Below are positions 34,174 through 42,278 of a stretch of DNA of 64,000 nucleotides, in pieces. The position numbers and the translations under genes were made by a program. The notes under the pieces are model-generated. The model worked only from the letters and a program-made list of their open reading frames with translations. It was not told the DNA's origin and searched no databases. Origin of the DNA: Paenibacillus radicibacter (GTDB lineage Bacteria > Bacillota > Bacilli > Paenibacillales > NBRC-103111); the NCBI RefSeq assembly GCF_024721995.1, contig NZ_JANQBC010000001.1:496001-560000 (forward strand). Reading direction: 5' to 3'. The stretch's first letter is position 1. Each line of letters starts with the position of its first letter.

Positions 34174-35982
34174 TTATTGGTCTTCGTACAAGGCTTCCAA
34201 TTCATCAATAAGTGAACCTACATATGCAACAGCCCGTTCAATCGGCGCTGTTCCGCTCATGTCCACACCTGCAATTTGGAACAATTCGAGTGGTTTGAGC
34301 GTCCCACCTGCTTTTAACACGCGAAGCCAACGATCAACCGCAGGCTGACCTTCTTCTTTAATCATCTGAGCTGCAGCTGTGGATACTGTTAATCCAGCAG
34401 CATACGTGTATGGATACAAACCTCTGTAATAATGCGGCTGACGCATCCATGTATACGACGCACCCTTATCAATCTCAACTTCTTCACCCCAGAAGGAAGA
34501 CAGTACACCAGCTTTCAGCTCACACAGACGCTTCGCAGTTAGAGACTCACCTGCCATTGCGAGTGCGTACACTCTACGCTGCATTTCGCCTTCAAGTAGA
34601 TGGGTTACAAAGTTATGATAGTACGTATGCAATAATTGCGTAATGACCCAGCGCTTCTGTCTAGCATCATTCGACTGTTTCATAATATGATCTGCAAGCA
34701 GCATCTCATTCATCGTGGATGGAGCTTCGATTGCATAAAGAGAAGGACGTGTATTTGAATAAATTTGGTTCCGACCCGCTAAGCGGAAGTGTCCTGCATG
34801 ACCAAGCTCATGAGCAAGCGTGAACGCACCACGCATGCTGTCTGACCATGAAACCAAGATGTACGGATGCGCACCATACGGAGACGAACAGAATGCACCC
34901 GTGGATTTTCCAACATTATCAACATAATCAATCCAGCGATTCTCTACCGCTTCTTTCATAATCTCACTGTACTCTTCTCCCATTATTTGAAGGGAGTCTT
35001 GAATGAGCGCACATGCATCATCATAAGAAATTTTCGGGCTAAATCCAGGATCAAGCGGAGCCTTTAGATCACAGAACATCATTTTATCCAGACCAAGTAC
35101 ACGCTTCTTCAATCGTGCATAGCGACGCATGTGTGGCGCTAGATTTGTTTGGATAATATCTAGAATATTGTTGTACATCTCGATCGACACTTGTTGGGAC
35201 TCAAGCAACATGTGTGTAACGGACTCATAACCACGTAACCGTGACATGACGACTTGCTTCTTCACTTCCGTGCCATAAGCTTCTGCGAACGTATTCTTGT
35301 ATTGTGACAATGTTTTGGAAAAGGAGCCATACGCACTGCGGCGCAGCTCGGTATCAGGCGATCCTTCGTATTTATTTTCGAATAAGGCAAATGAAACCGG
35401 CAACTTCTCACCATCCGATGTTTCCACATCTGCAAAGGTCATATCAGATAATTTACCACGTAAATAAACACGCTGCGGCAGTCCCATCACTTCACCCAAA
35501 GACGCTAATACTTTCTCTGTCTCTGCAGACAACTTGTGGGGCTTATGTTCAAGTAAATCATTTAGTTTTTTTTGAAAAATAGTGAGTTCCGGCAATTCAG
35601 CTAAGTAACGCCCAATTGTTCCTTCTGGTAGCTCCAAAATCTCCGAATTCACAAAAGATAGTGCAGCACTCATCTTAGACATGGCATCGCCTGCAAGTCC
35701 CGAGTTTGCTTGGTTATCTGGATTTGTACTATCTCCAGATTGTTTCAGACTTGCGTATGTAGCTGCTCTTACCGCTCGAACTGTAATTGTATCGGATGCT
35801 TGCAAACATGCATATAACTGCTCAGGGCCCTTGTGTAGTGTACCTTGGTATTGGGTAACAGAAGATAAGTCATCTTGAATGCTGCTCAGTTCCATTTTCC
35901 AAGCTTCATCTGATGTGAATAGATCTGTTAAATTCCATGTCGCTTCAATCGGCACTTCACTACGTAATAATCGTTCTTGCAT
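34174..35982 (-). CDS. pepF: Oligoendopeptidase F (M3 family)
   Basis: A 602-residue zinc metallopeptidase that cuts short peptides in the cytoplasm. The N-terminal oligoendopeptidase F domain spans about 110-180, and the M3 catalytic domain about 200-585 with LAHELGHAGHFRLAG at about 390 giving the HExxH zinc site. The conserved downstream stretch with ASTMNEMLLADH-type helix (APSTMNEMLLADHIM) supplies the third Glu ligand. GAAGGAG lies 9 bases before the ATG. Length matches PepF. It is monocistronic: a strong terminator follows and the spore protein gene diverges upstream. Confidence 0.92.
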   Translation of the reverse strand: MQERLLRSEVPIEATWNLTDLFTSDEAWKMELSSIQDDLSSVTQYQGTLHKGPEQLYACLQASDTITVRAVRAATYASLKQSGDSTNPDNQANSGLAGDAMSKMSAALSFVNSEILELPEGTIGRYLAELPELTIFQKKLNDLLEHKPHKLSAETEKVLASLGEVMGLPQRVYLRGKLSDMTFADVETSDGEKLPVSFALFENKYEGSPDTELRRSAYGSFSKTLSQYKNTFAEAYGTEVKKQVVMSRLRGYESVTHMLLESQQVSIEMYNNILDIIQTNLAPHMRRYARLKKRVLGLDKMMFCDLKAPLDPGFSPKISYDDACALIQDSLQIMGEEYSEIMKEAVENRWIDYVDNVGKSTGAFCSSPYGAHPYILVSWSDSMRGAFTLAHELGHAGHFRLAGRNQIYSNTRPSLYAIEAPSTMNEMLLADHIMKQSNDARQKRWVITQLLHTYYHNFVTHLLEGEMQRRVYALAMAGESLTAKRLCELKAGVLSSFWGEEVEIDKGASYTWMRQPHYYRGLYPYTYAAGLTVSTAAAQMIKEEGQPAVDRWLRVLKAGGTLKPLELFQIAGVDMSGTAPIERAVAYVGSLIDELEALYEDQ

Positions 35983-36158
35983 TCTTCATCTCTCCTTCTT
36001 CATTCATCATGTTAGGATCACACGTAAAAGTCCAAGCCTTCTAATCATCTCACAGAAATTTCAGTAAATCCAGACTACTTTTTCAACTTATACATGGATA
36101 ATATTTGTGAAAATGTTTAACAATACATCTGAACCCAATATTTAAGGAGGTCTACCAC

Positions 36159-36380
36159 ATGGCAAGAAGTAAAAGTTCGAATCGCCTATTAGAACCACGC
36201 GCTGCACAAGCGATGGAACAACTCAAACTTGAAGTGGCTCAACAATTCGGAATTGCACTATCCTCTGATGGTTATTACGGAAACATGTTGACTCGTGATG
36301 CTGGAACGATCGGTGGAAACATGACGAAGCGCTTGGTTCAAATGGCTGAACAAACACTAAACGGATACACAAGCCGTTAA
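36159..36380 (+). CDS. Alpha/beta-type small acid-soluble spore protein
   Basis: A 73-residue DNA-binding spore protein. The family signatures are visible: NRLLEPRAAQAMEQLKLEVA, then FGIALSSDGYYGNMLTRDAG, then GGNMTKRLVQMAEQTL. These proteins coat spore DNA, protect it from UV and heat, and are degraded by the GPR protease at germination; the GPR-type cleavage region lies around VAQQFGIAL. AAGGAGG lies 9 bases before the ATG. Expression in the forespore by SigG is expected from the family, but I could not point to a clean SigG promoter. It shows that the host is a spore former. Confidence 0.93.
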   Translation: MARSKSSNRLLEPRAAQAMEQLKLEVAQQFGIALSSDGYYGNMLTRDAGTIGGNMTKRLVQMAEQTLNGYTSR

Positions 36381-36394
36381 TATGCAACAATAAA

Positions 36395-36437
36395 AAAAGG
36401 ACTACGACGAGGAAGATATCCCCGCATAGTCCTTATT
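36395..36437. terminator. Bidirectional terminator between spore protein and UPF0173 genes
   Basis: GGACTACG-CGAGG pairs with CCCCG-CATAGTCC around AAGATAT, with A-rich sequence before and TTATTTTT after, serving the two convergent genes. Confidence 0.8.
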
Positions 36438-36448
36438 TTTATGAATTT

Positions 36449-37135
36449 CTATACCTCTAGCGACTCATTCGGGGCTAAAGCTGTTCCTCTTATACCCTTC
36501 ACAGATAGCGCATCTACCCAAGCTTTCCCATCTTGCTTAATCGGTTCGAACGTATTGTAGTGCATCGGAATGTAGTGACCCGCACCAATCCATGTTGCCG
36601 CTATACCCGCTTCTTCAGGTCCCATCGTAAACACATCACCAATTGGCAGAGCTGCTACATCAATCGTGTGCATTTCCCCAATTAATTTCATGTCACCAAA
36701 TAACGCGGTATCACCTGCATGATAGAATGTTTTGCCACCCATCGTAAGCACAATTCCATTCGGATTACCGCCATGTAAAATGGTGCCATCACCAGGTTCC
36801 AGACCAGAACCATGAATCGCATTCGTTAGCTTTAACTTCCCCCATTCAAACACGCGGGTTCCCCCAGCTTGCATTGGAGCAATCTTAACAACTTGAGATG
36901 CATAGTACATGCTGATCTCGTAGTTAGCAACAATTTCACAATCATTCGCAAGCGCAATCGACTGTGCATCTTCAATATGATCGAAATGACCATGACTAAG
37001 CAGCACCGCATCGACCTTAATGTCTGCTGCCTTCACCTTTGCTACGGGACTACTTGTTAAGAATGGATCAATAATCACACGATAACCGCCAGCTTCAACT
37101 AAGAAACAAGAATGACCTAGGAATTGGATATTCAT
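36449..37135 (-). CDS. UPF0173 metal-dependent hydrolase (metallo-beta-lactamase fold)
   Basis: A 228-residue protein with the MBL fold. MNIQFLGHSCFLVEAGG and SHGHFDHIEDAQSIA (HxHxDH-type metal site, residues about 47-60) identify the UPF0173 family, followed by TFYHAGDTALFGDMKLIG and IPMHYNTFEPIKQDG for the remaining ligands. The family is widespread and cytoplasmic; its substrate is unknown. AGGAAG lies 7 bases before the ATG. Its 5' end borders a MITE-like palindrome (37160-37345). Confidence 0.9.
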   Translation of the reverse strand: MNIQFLGHSCFLVEAGGYRVIIDPFLTSSPVAKVKAADIKVDAVLLSHGHFDHIEDAQSIALANDCEIVANYEISMYYASQVVKIAPMQAGGTRVFEWGKLKLTNAIHGSGLEPGDGTILHGGNPNGIVLTMGGKTFYHAGDTALFGDMKLIGEMHTIDVAALPIGDVFTMGPEEAGIAATWIGAGHYIPMHYNTFEPIKQDGKAWVDALSVKGIRGTALAPNESLEV

Positions 37136-37159
37136 TATACGCTTCCTACCTCTCCACGA

Positions 37160-37345
37160 GAGGGTGTCAAAAGTAGAGCGTAAGAGAAAAGAAGCACTGG
37201 AGGATGCTTCCGATGTACTTTTCCTTCGGAAAAGTTGTATCGTCTTTGAAATCGTGATAATACCACCAAATCAATTCAAGTTCACGATTTCAACAGCGAC
37301 CGGAGGTGCTTCTTTTATCTGCAGTGAACAACTTTTGGCACACTC
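37160..37345. mobile_element. MITE-like palindromic repeat element, 186 bp
   Basis: The ends GAGGGTGTCAAAAGT (37160) and ACTTTTGGCACACTC (37331) are inverted copies matching at 13 of 15 bases. Inside are AAGAAGCAC with its inverted partner GTGCTTCTT, a perfect CTTTTCC-TTC-GGAAAAG hairpin, and GAAATCGTGA with inverted TCACGATTTC. The whole element is an imperfect nested palindrome. No transposase and no clear target duplication are seen. It starts 24 bases before the UPF0173 gene and ends 3 bases after the stop of the methyltransferase gene, which may use it as a terminator. The ends recall IS1182-type termini from memory only. Confidence 0.65.
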
Positions 37346-37348
37346 AAA

Positions 37349-38458
37349 TTATTTTTTCATCAAAAATAATGTTAGTTCTTCTCTGTTGTGGAACAATTGC
37401 TTCGCGCCTTGAAGTTGAAGTTCTGGCTCCAAGATACGCACGAAATCGCGCACAGTCTGGAATGCTTTCTTATTCATCAACTTGACTGTCACAATAACTG
37501 TACCCCCATATTTTAGGGCGTGCAACAAGTCCTTAAGTAACCCAGCCGTCTGTTTGGGATGCCAACTCATATCGCATACCATGAGGTCGAATCCATGTTC
37601 AGCCAGCTTCACAGAGCTTGCATTCTTACGAATAAATTTCAGCTTCGGGTTCTTCATTAATGCCGGGTCCATCGTACCCGTGTCAACAGCTGTTACATCT
37701 AAGCCACGTTCCAGCAGCAAGCTCGTCCAGCCCCCGGGAGCAGCTCCTAGATCAACCGCACTGCGGTATTGGGTAAAATCAAGACTGAACACGTACTCCG
37801 CTTCCAGCAACTTAAACTTCGCACGAGAAACTTGACCATCTTCCTTACGGAAACGAATTGCTCCACCCGACCAGTCAGATACATTCTCCTGTGGGCGAGA
37901 TACCCCGATGAACATCATATCTTCTACAACGTAGATTGAGATAATGCGATCTGCACCGCGAACAACTGTCTCTGCTTCGATTTTCTCATGTAGAACACGA
38001 TCTGCCGTCTCACGAATCGAAGCAACTGAATAAGCCATCGGTATTCCTTCGGATTTGCGAACTTGAACGGTTACTTTCTCGCCAGCTTCAAATGTATATT
38101 GCTCAGCTAACAATTGTGCTAATGCCTTGAGATCCACGTGATTCGACGCATCTTCTGAAGCTATCTCATCTTGACCCTCTGTATCTTGCTGATCACCATC
38201 CACTGCTGCGCGCTCAATCTCATGATCGACAGGTTGCAAGTGACGCAAGAACATCGGCATATCCCGATTAATAATTTCTAGCGCTTCTTCCTTCGCCATT
38301 GGCACATCAAACATGAACACTTCTGCAGGCATCAAATAGGAAAATTTAAGTCCTGTAAAAAGTCTTCTTAATTCTTCAACCGCTTGAACTGCAAAACCGC
38401 GATTTGACGTACCAATCCACTTGGAACGGGAGTTGTTAGTATCTAGTTGAGTTTCCAT
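37349..38458 (-). CDS. FtsJ/RlmM-like SAM-dependent methyltransferase
   Basis: A 369-residue methyltransferase. The N-terminal part (residues 1-190) resembles a THUMP-type RNA-binding region with an acidic linker (DGDQQDTEGQDEIASEDA). The catalytic FtsJ-like domain occupies about 225-369: SAVDLGAAPGGWTSLLLERG is the SAM-binding loop, DVTAVDTGTMDP the second strand, FDLMVCDMSWHPKQ the catalytic Asp strand and GGTVIVTVKLMNKK the Lys strand. The K-D-K-type catalytic layout of the RlmM/RlmE group suggests rRNA 2'-O-methylation, but the target is inferred. The ABC ATPase gene ends 39 bases upstream of its start, so they may be co-transcribed. Confidence 0.8.
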   Translation of the reverse strand: METQLDTNNSRSKWIGTSNRGFAVQAVEELRRLFTGLKFSYLMPAEVFMFDVPMAKEEALEIINRDMPMFLRHLQPVDHEIERAAVDGDQQDTEGQDEIASEDASNHVDLKALAQLLAEQYTFEAGEKVTVQVRKSEGIPMAYSVASIRETADRVLHEKIEAETVVRGADRIISIYVVEDMMFIGVSRPQENVSDWSGGAIRFRKEDGQVSRAKFKLLEAEYVFSLDFTQYRSAVDLGAAPGGWTSLLLERGLDVTAVDTGTMDPALMKNPKLKFIRKNASSVKLAEHGFDLMVCDMSWHPKQTAGLLKDLLHALKYGGTVIVTVKLMNKKAFQTVRDFVRILEPELQLQGAKQLFHNREELTLFLMKK

Positions 38459-38497
38459 TCTTTACACATCCTTCATTAAATAAAACCTATAACAAAC

Positions 38498-39259
38498 CTA
38501 TAACACCTTGATCCACGGACGCTCACGGAACCATTCAATTTCCACCGGAACGTCGTAAACCTGCTGCAAATTCTCACTTGTCAGTACATCATTCTTCAAG
38601 CCTGCGGCAATTAATCGACCACTCTCGATTAGCGCTACATGAGTGAACATCGGCACAATCTCTTCGATATGGTGTGTCACATAGACAACTGTAATACTGC
38701 TGCTCATCTCCGTTATTGTAGCGAGCAATTTCTCACGCTCATACAAATCTAGACCAGAGCAAGGCTCGTCCATAATTAGAATCTCAGGGTCCGTCATAAG
38801 CGCACGAGCGAGCATCACTTTCTTCCGCTCACCTTGTGATAACGTACCTAGAGGCTGATTTTTCAAATGATCAAGTCCCATACGCTTTAGCATCGCAACT
38901 GCTTTATCAATCACTTCAGTTTCAATTGCTTCATAGAATCTTAAGAATGCATATTGACCCGTTGCAACGACTTCCCATACAGGATCCCCTTGGTTTAGCT
39001 TTTCGAATAACGATTGTGAAATATAACCGATGCGACGTCGAACTTCACGCACATCACATGTTCCATACACATTACCAAGCACTTCCACTTTCCCTTTGCT
39101 CGGGAACTCATAGCCATTAACAAGCTCGAGCATCGTCGTCTTTCCAGAACCGTTACGTCCAAGAATGACCCAATGCTCACCTTTGCCGATCTCTAATTGA
39201 ATATCTTGCAAAATATGACGTTCTTCACGTATAAAATCAATATTCGACAACGTAATCAT
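38498..39259 (-). CDS. ABC transporter ATP-binding protein (YlmA-like)
   Basis: A 253-residue ABC ATPase. Walker A is VILGRNGSGKTTMLELVNG (about 30-48), the Q-loop lies in IGYISQSLFEK, the signature is LSQGERKKVMLARAL, Walker B is EILIMDEPCSGLDL, and the switch His is in VYVTHHIEEI. ATG 39259 is preferred because GGGGGAAG precedes it by about 4 bases; an ATG 12 codons upstream has none. No permease is adjacent, as for B. subtilis YlmA. The substrate is unknown. Confidence 0.85.
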   Translation of the reverse strand: MITLSNIDFIREERHILQDIQLEIGKGEHWVILGRNGSGKTTMLELVNGYEFPSKGKVEVLGNVYGTCDVREVRRRIGYISQSLFEKLNQGDPVWEVVATGQYAFLRFYEAIETEVIDKAVAMLKRMGLDHLKNQPLGTLSQGERKKVMLARALMTDPEILIMDEPCSGLDLYEREKLLATITEMSSSITVVYVTHHIEEIVPMFTHVALIESGRLIAAGLKNDVLTSENLQQVYDVPVEIEWFRERPWIKVL

Positions 39260-39316
39260 GACGCTTCCCCCGATTCTCTCTAAAAAAATCCCCATGAAAA
39301 AATGCCCTACCCTTAA

Positions 39317-39661
39317 TTATGTATCTTTTTGGGCGATTTGTACAATCAATTCATCTGGCATCGGTCCATTATGTACCTTAACGCCCTCTGGTTTCGCGGC
39401 ATAAAGCATCTCATACATCTTTATTCTTCCAATATTTGAAGAGGTATGTAAGTAGATTTCACGAGGAAATTTACCTGCTGATACGATCCATCTGGCTACT
39501 TCACCACCACTTGGTTGATCCCAACCCAGATCATAGTCCAAGGATAGAATATCTACCTCACTCGAATCTAACAAAAGAATACATTCTGTCACATTCCTCG
39601 CAAGTACGAACCCTTGCGGACAGCGCCGCGCATCATCCAAGTAAACATGAATCACTATCAT
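39317..39661 (-). CDS. cREC (cyclic-phosphate processing receiver-like) domain protein
   Basis: A 114-residue single-domain protein. The pattern IHVYLDDARRCPQGFVLARN, then ILSLDYDLGWDQPSGGEVAR, then EIYLHTSSNIGRIKMYEML and a final NGPMPDEL is that of the cREC-type domain, a receiver-like fold found in small proteins and in phage and anti-phage systems. Known annotations sometimes call it FtsJ-related by mistake. GGGGGAAA precedes the ATG closely. Its start lies 8 bases from the stop of nfo, so the two likely form an operon. Role unknown. Confidence 0.72.
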   Translation of the reverse strand: MIVIHVYLDDARRCPQGFVLARNVTECILLLDSSEVDILSLDYDLGWDQPSGGEVARWIVSAGKFPREIYLHTSSNIGRIKMYEMLYAAKPEGVKVHNGPMPDELIVQIAQKDT

Positions 39662-39669
39662 TTTCCCCC

Positions 39670-40509
39670 TTATGATTCTAACAATAATCGTTTAACGTCA
39701 TTTAATTGTTGCGGATGTGTCGCATAATCAGTTGCAGGTGTCTCCAGTACAATCGGTATGTTTTGTAAAAATGGGGACTGGAGCATCGACTTCAAATGTG
39801 TCTCTCCAATCTTTCCATAACCAATCGGTGCATGCCGATCCCGCTTCTCGCCTGCAGCAAACTTCGATTCATTCAAATGAACCGCTTTCAAATGATCAAA
39901 GTAACCAACCGCTTGCCCTTTAAGCGCAACTTCTTCCCAATCGAATCCCTTCCACAATCCTGATGCATACGCATGACACGTATCCAGGCAAAATCCGATC
40001 TTCTCAGGTTCTTGACATAAATTCCGAATCGTCGTCATTTCCTCGAAAGTCGAACCCTCACCATGCCCTTCACCTGCTTGATTCTCAATTAGAATAAGCG
40101 TATTCCCAGACCATAACGAAGTCGCCTGATTCAGTAGCTGAATGCGATTGTGATACCCTTGTAAGCGATCTTCACCATGATAATTGCCGAAATGCACAAC
40201 AAGACCCATAGCTCCACATGCATCAGATATCATAAGCGCGTTGAGCATGGACTCCAGCATAATTGCCGAGTTCTCTGGACCTACTGCCAAGTTAAGTGGA
40301 TAGGGTGCGTGCGTAATGGAAACAATCTCATTCTCTTTGCAATAAGCTGCACAAGCCTTCGCATCCTGTTCATTAATCGATTTCTTAGGGATTAACGTTC
40401 GTGGATTTTTTGGGAAAAATTGAAACGCATTCCCACCCATCGCATGAACACGCTCTGCAGCAGCTAAATAGCCTTTGGAAGTTGAGACATGGGCACCTAC
40501 ATAATACAT
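39670..40509 (-). CDS. nfo: Endonuclease IV (AP endonuclease)
   Basis: A 279-residue enzyme that cuts abasic sites in DNA and removes 3' blocks in base excision repair. It carries the family landmarks: MYYVGAHVSTSKGY, VSITHAPYPLNLA with His ligands, LVVHFGNYHGEDR, LILIENQAGEGHG with the metal-binding Glu, IGFCLDTCHAYASGL (AP_endonuclease_2 signature with Asp and His), LKAVHLNESK, RDRHAPIGYGKIG and IVLETPA. All zinc ligands expected for the TIM barrel appear to be present. GGAG lies 8 bases before the ATG. Length fits the family. Confidence 0.93.
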   Translation of the reverse strand: MYYVGAHVSTSKGYLAAAERVHAMGGNAFQFFPKNPRTLIPKKSINEQDAKACAAYCKENEIVSITHAPYPLNLAVGPENSAIMLESMLNALMISDACGAMGLVVHFGNYHGEDRLQGYHNRIQLLNQATSLWSGNTLILIENQAGEGHGEGSTFEEMTTIRNLCQEPEKIGFCLDTCHAYASGLWKGFDWEEVALKGQAVGYFDHLKAVHLNESKFAAGEKRDRHAPIGYGKIGETHLKSMLQSPFLQNIPIVLETPATDYATHPQQLNDVKRLLLES

Positions 40510-40628
40510 GATCTTCGCTCCAAACCACGAATCTAAGATGTGTGATCATCACTACGTCATCTATATTGCCATATTAAGGTTAAAATATTCGAAACAAACT
40601 GTTACAAGTTGAAGACATTTCATTTCTT

Positions 40629-42200
40629 TTACAAAGATAACTGCTGCTCATCGCCTAATTTACGCTTCAAACGCTGAATCCGGTGGGTCATTTCCGACAA
40701 AGGTGTTGAATCCACATTCGAGTAACGGTTTAGCGACTTGCGCTTTCTCAGCATTTGTTCGCCGGATTGCGCATAATGAAGTGCTTTTACCAAGTTGCGT
40801 TCACGATGCTCATAATGCATGGCTAGCTCTACGAAAGGTTGAACAGACGTGCCGAAACGATCCGTACTATAATCGATCAAACGTTGCCATAAAGCGACTG
40901 CATACTTTGTGATACCTCGCTTCTTATACCAAGCAGCCATCTGAACGGGTACATCACCGCGCCAGATGCGGTCATTTTCCGAACAAGATAACAAAATTTC
41001 TTGTAATATCTCATCCATTCTCTCTTCAGCAAGCTCCGTACGACCCATTTTCTCTAGCCATAATGCACATCGAAACCGCTCTTCAGTAGGTACATCGCTA
41101 GTCAGTACAACCCCATCTAATAGCTTCGCAAAATGAATCGAAAGCGCTGCAAGTGACAGCACATCCAGTTCATTATGATCGAATACCCCGCTAAGTATCG
41201 TCGGATTTCCTTCTGCTAAATATTGAAAATAGAGGATTGGAGCAAGCGAACCAGGTACATCATCATGTCGATGTACACCTAAGCGATCCTCTTCCACCGT
41301 ACTTAATTTACAAGTAGGAAGTGTATGCTTCCACACACTGCGTGAACAATGGAGTAGGTCAATATGTTGAAGCTCTGGACATTCACTTGCCATCCGATTC
41401 ATTACAAGGCGACTAAGCACGAGCGGCCAATCGAAAGTTTTTCCATTATAGGAGACAATGTGTGTACATTTCTTTAATCGCTCGAGAAAATAGTGCAGCA
41501 TCGCGCGTTCCTCGCTCGCATTGCGAATGAACATCTGCTCCATAATGAAGGAGTCATCCTCGTAATACCCCATTCCGATCATAAATGGAACATTACCCGC
41601 TCCTACTCCAAGTCCTGTCGTCTCCGTATCGAAGAACAACAACTGCTCTTGTGTTGCAATAACCTCTACTTGCCCTTCTTTTTGAAAAGCTTCAAGTGAA
41701 GAGACATAACTACGGAGCATACTTAGTTCATAGTTACCGTGAAACGCCGTACTCGGATATACTTTACGACGTAAAATAAATGAACCCCACTCGTTGGTAA
41801 CAAGATGCGCACCCAGAAGTCGCCATCCTACAGGTAACTGCGAAAGTTCTCCTGTCAACGACTCAGCACCAGCATCATTCGCAGGTTCGATTGCCGGATC
41901 GACATGATCATGGTTCTGCGCTACTTCTTGTTCACTAGGTTTACGCTCTGATTCCAGCTCAATGAATTTACGGTAACGAATTGGTGTCTCAACATCCCTG
42001 TCGTCCTTGTTCCTATACTCATTATCACTAAAATGATTGTATCTGCCTTCAACCTTAATTTCACCAAGTCCCTGTCGAACATCCTCGTTCTTATTCGTCT
42101 CAATATCCATGTCATTGCGTTCATCCCTTGTTTCTTGCTCAGCATTTTTCAAGTGCCCTGCACTCTTTAATCGCATTAATCGATCACGAAGTCCGCTCAT
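40629..42200 (-). CDS. mrfB: MrfB-like exonuclease (YprB, ribonuclease-H-like)
   Basis: A 523-residue DEDD-type exonuclease that in B. subtilis works with MrfA in repair of mitomycin C damage. Residues 1-120 are a charged, poorly ordered N-terminal part. The catalytic domain (about 180-370) has LFFDTETTGLGVGAG with the first Asp-Glu, HIVSYNGKTFDWPLVLSRLV with the second Asp, and VFDHNELDVLSLAAL with the last Asp. A helical, TPR-like C-terminus follows (MQAAW-type helices, residues 400-500). GAGGTGAGG precedes the ATG. It follows mrfA by 78 bases, so they are likely co-transcribed. The function is transferred from the B. subtilis ortholog. Confidence 0.88.
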   Translation of the reverse strand: MSGLRDRLMRLKSAGHLKNAEQETRDERNDMDIETNKNEDVRQGLGEIKVEGRYNHFSDNEYRNKDDRDVETPIRYRKFIELESERKPSEQEVAQNHDHVDPAIEPANDAGAESLTGELSQLPVGWRLLGAHLVTNEWGSFILRRKVYPSTAFHGNYELSMLRSYVSSLEAFQKEGQVEVIATQEQLLFFDTETTGLGVGAGNVPFMIGMGYYEDDSFIMEQMFIRNASEERAMLHYFLERLKKCTHIVSYNGKTFDWPLVLSRLVMNRMASECPELQHIDLLHCSRSVWKHTLPTCKLSTVEEDRLGVHRHDDVPGSLAPILYFQYLAEGNPTILSGVFDHNELDVLSLAALSIHFAKLLDGVVLTSDVPTEERFRCALWLEKMGRTELAEERMDEILQEILLSCSENDRIWRGDVPVQMAAWYKKRGITKYAVALWQRLIDYSTDRFGTSVQPFVELAMHYEHRERNLVKALHYAQSGEQMLRKRKSLNRYSNVDSTPLSEMTHRIQRLKRKLGDEQQLSL

Positions 42201-42278
42201 TTCCTCACCTCACTTTCAAATGGTATTTCTTGGCTATTACTAGGTATTCACTAATCTTATCCCTACAGAAACTATTTA

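Noticed and set aside
33897-34208. 103-aa minus-strand ORF before tadZ
   Set aside because: It runs through the pepF end and its terminator, has many Cys/Trp residues in no pattern, and looks like a chance frame.
36068-36158. SigG promoter for the spore protein gene
   Set aside because: No stretch matched both the -35 and -10 consensus with proper spacing well enough to claim.
37164-37412. 82-aa plus-strand ORF
   Set aside because: It lies inside the MITE-like palindrome and runs into the methyltransferase gene on the other strand; no ribosome binding site.
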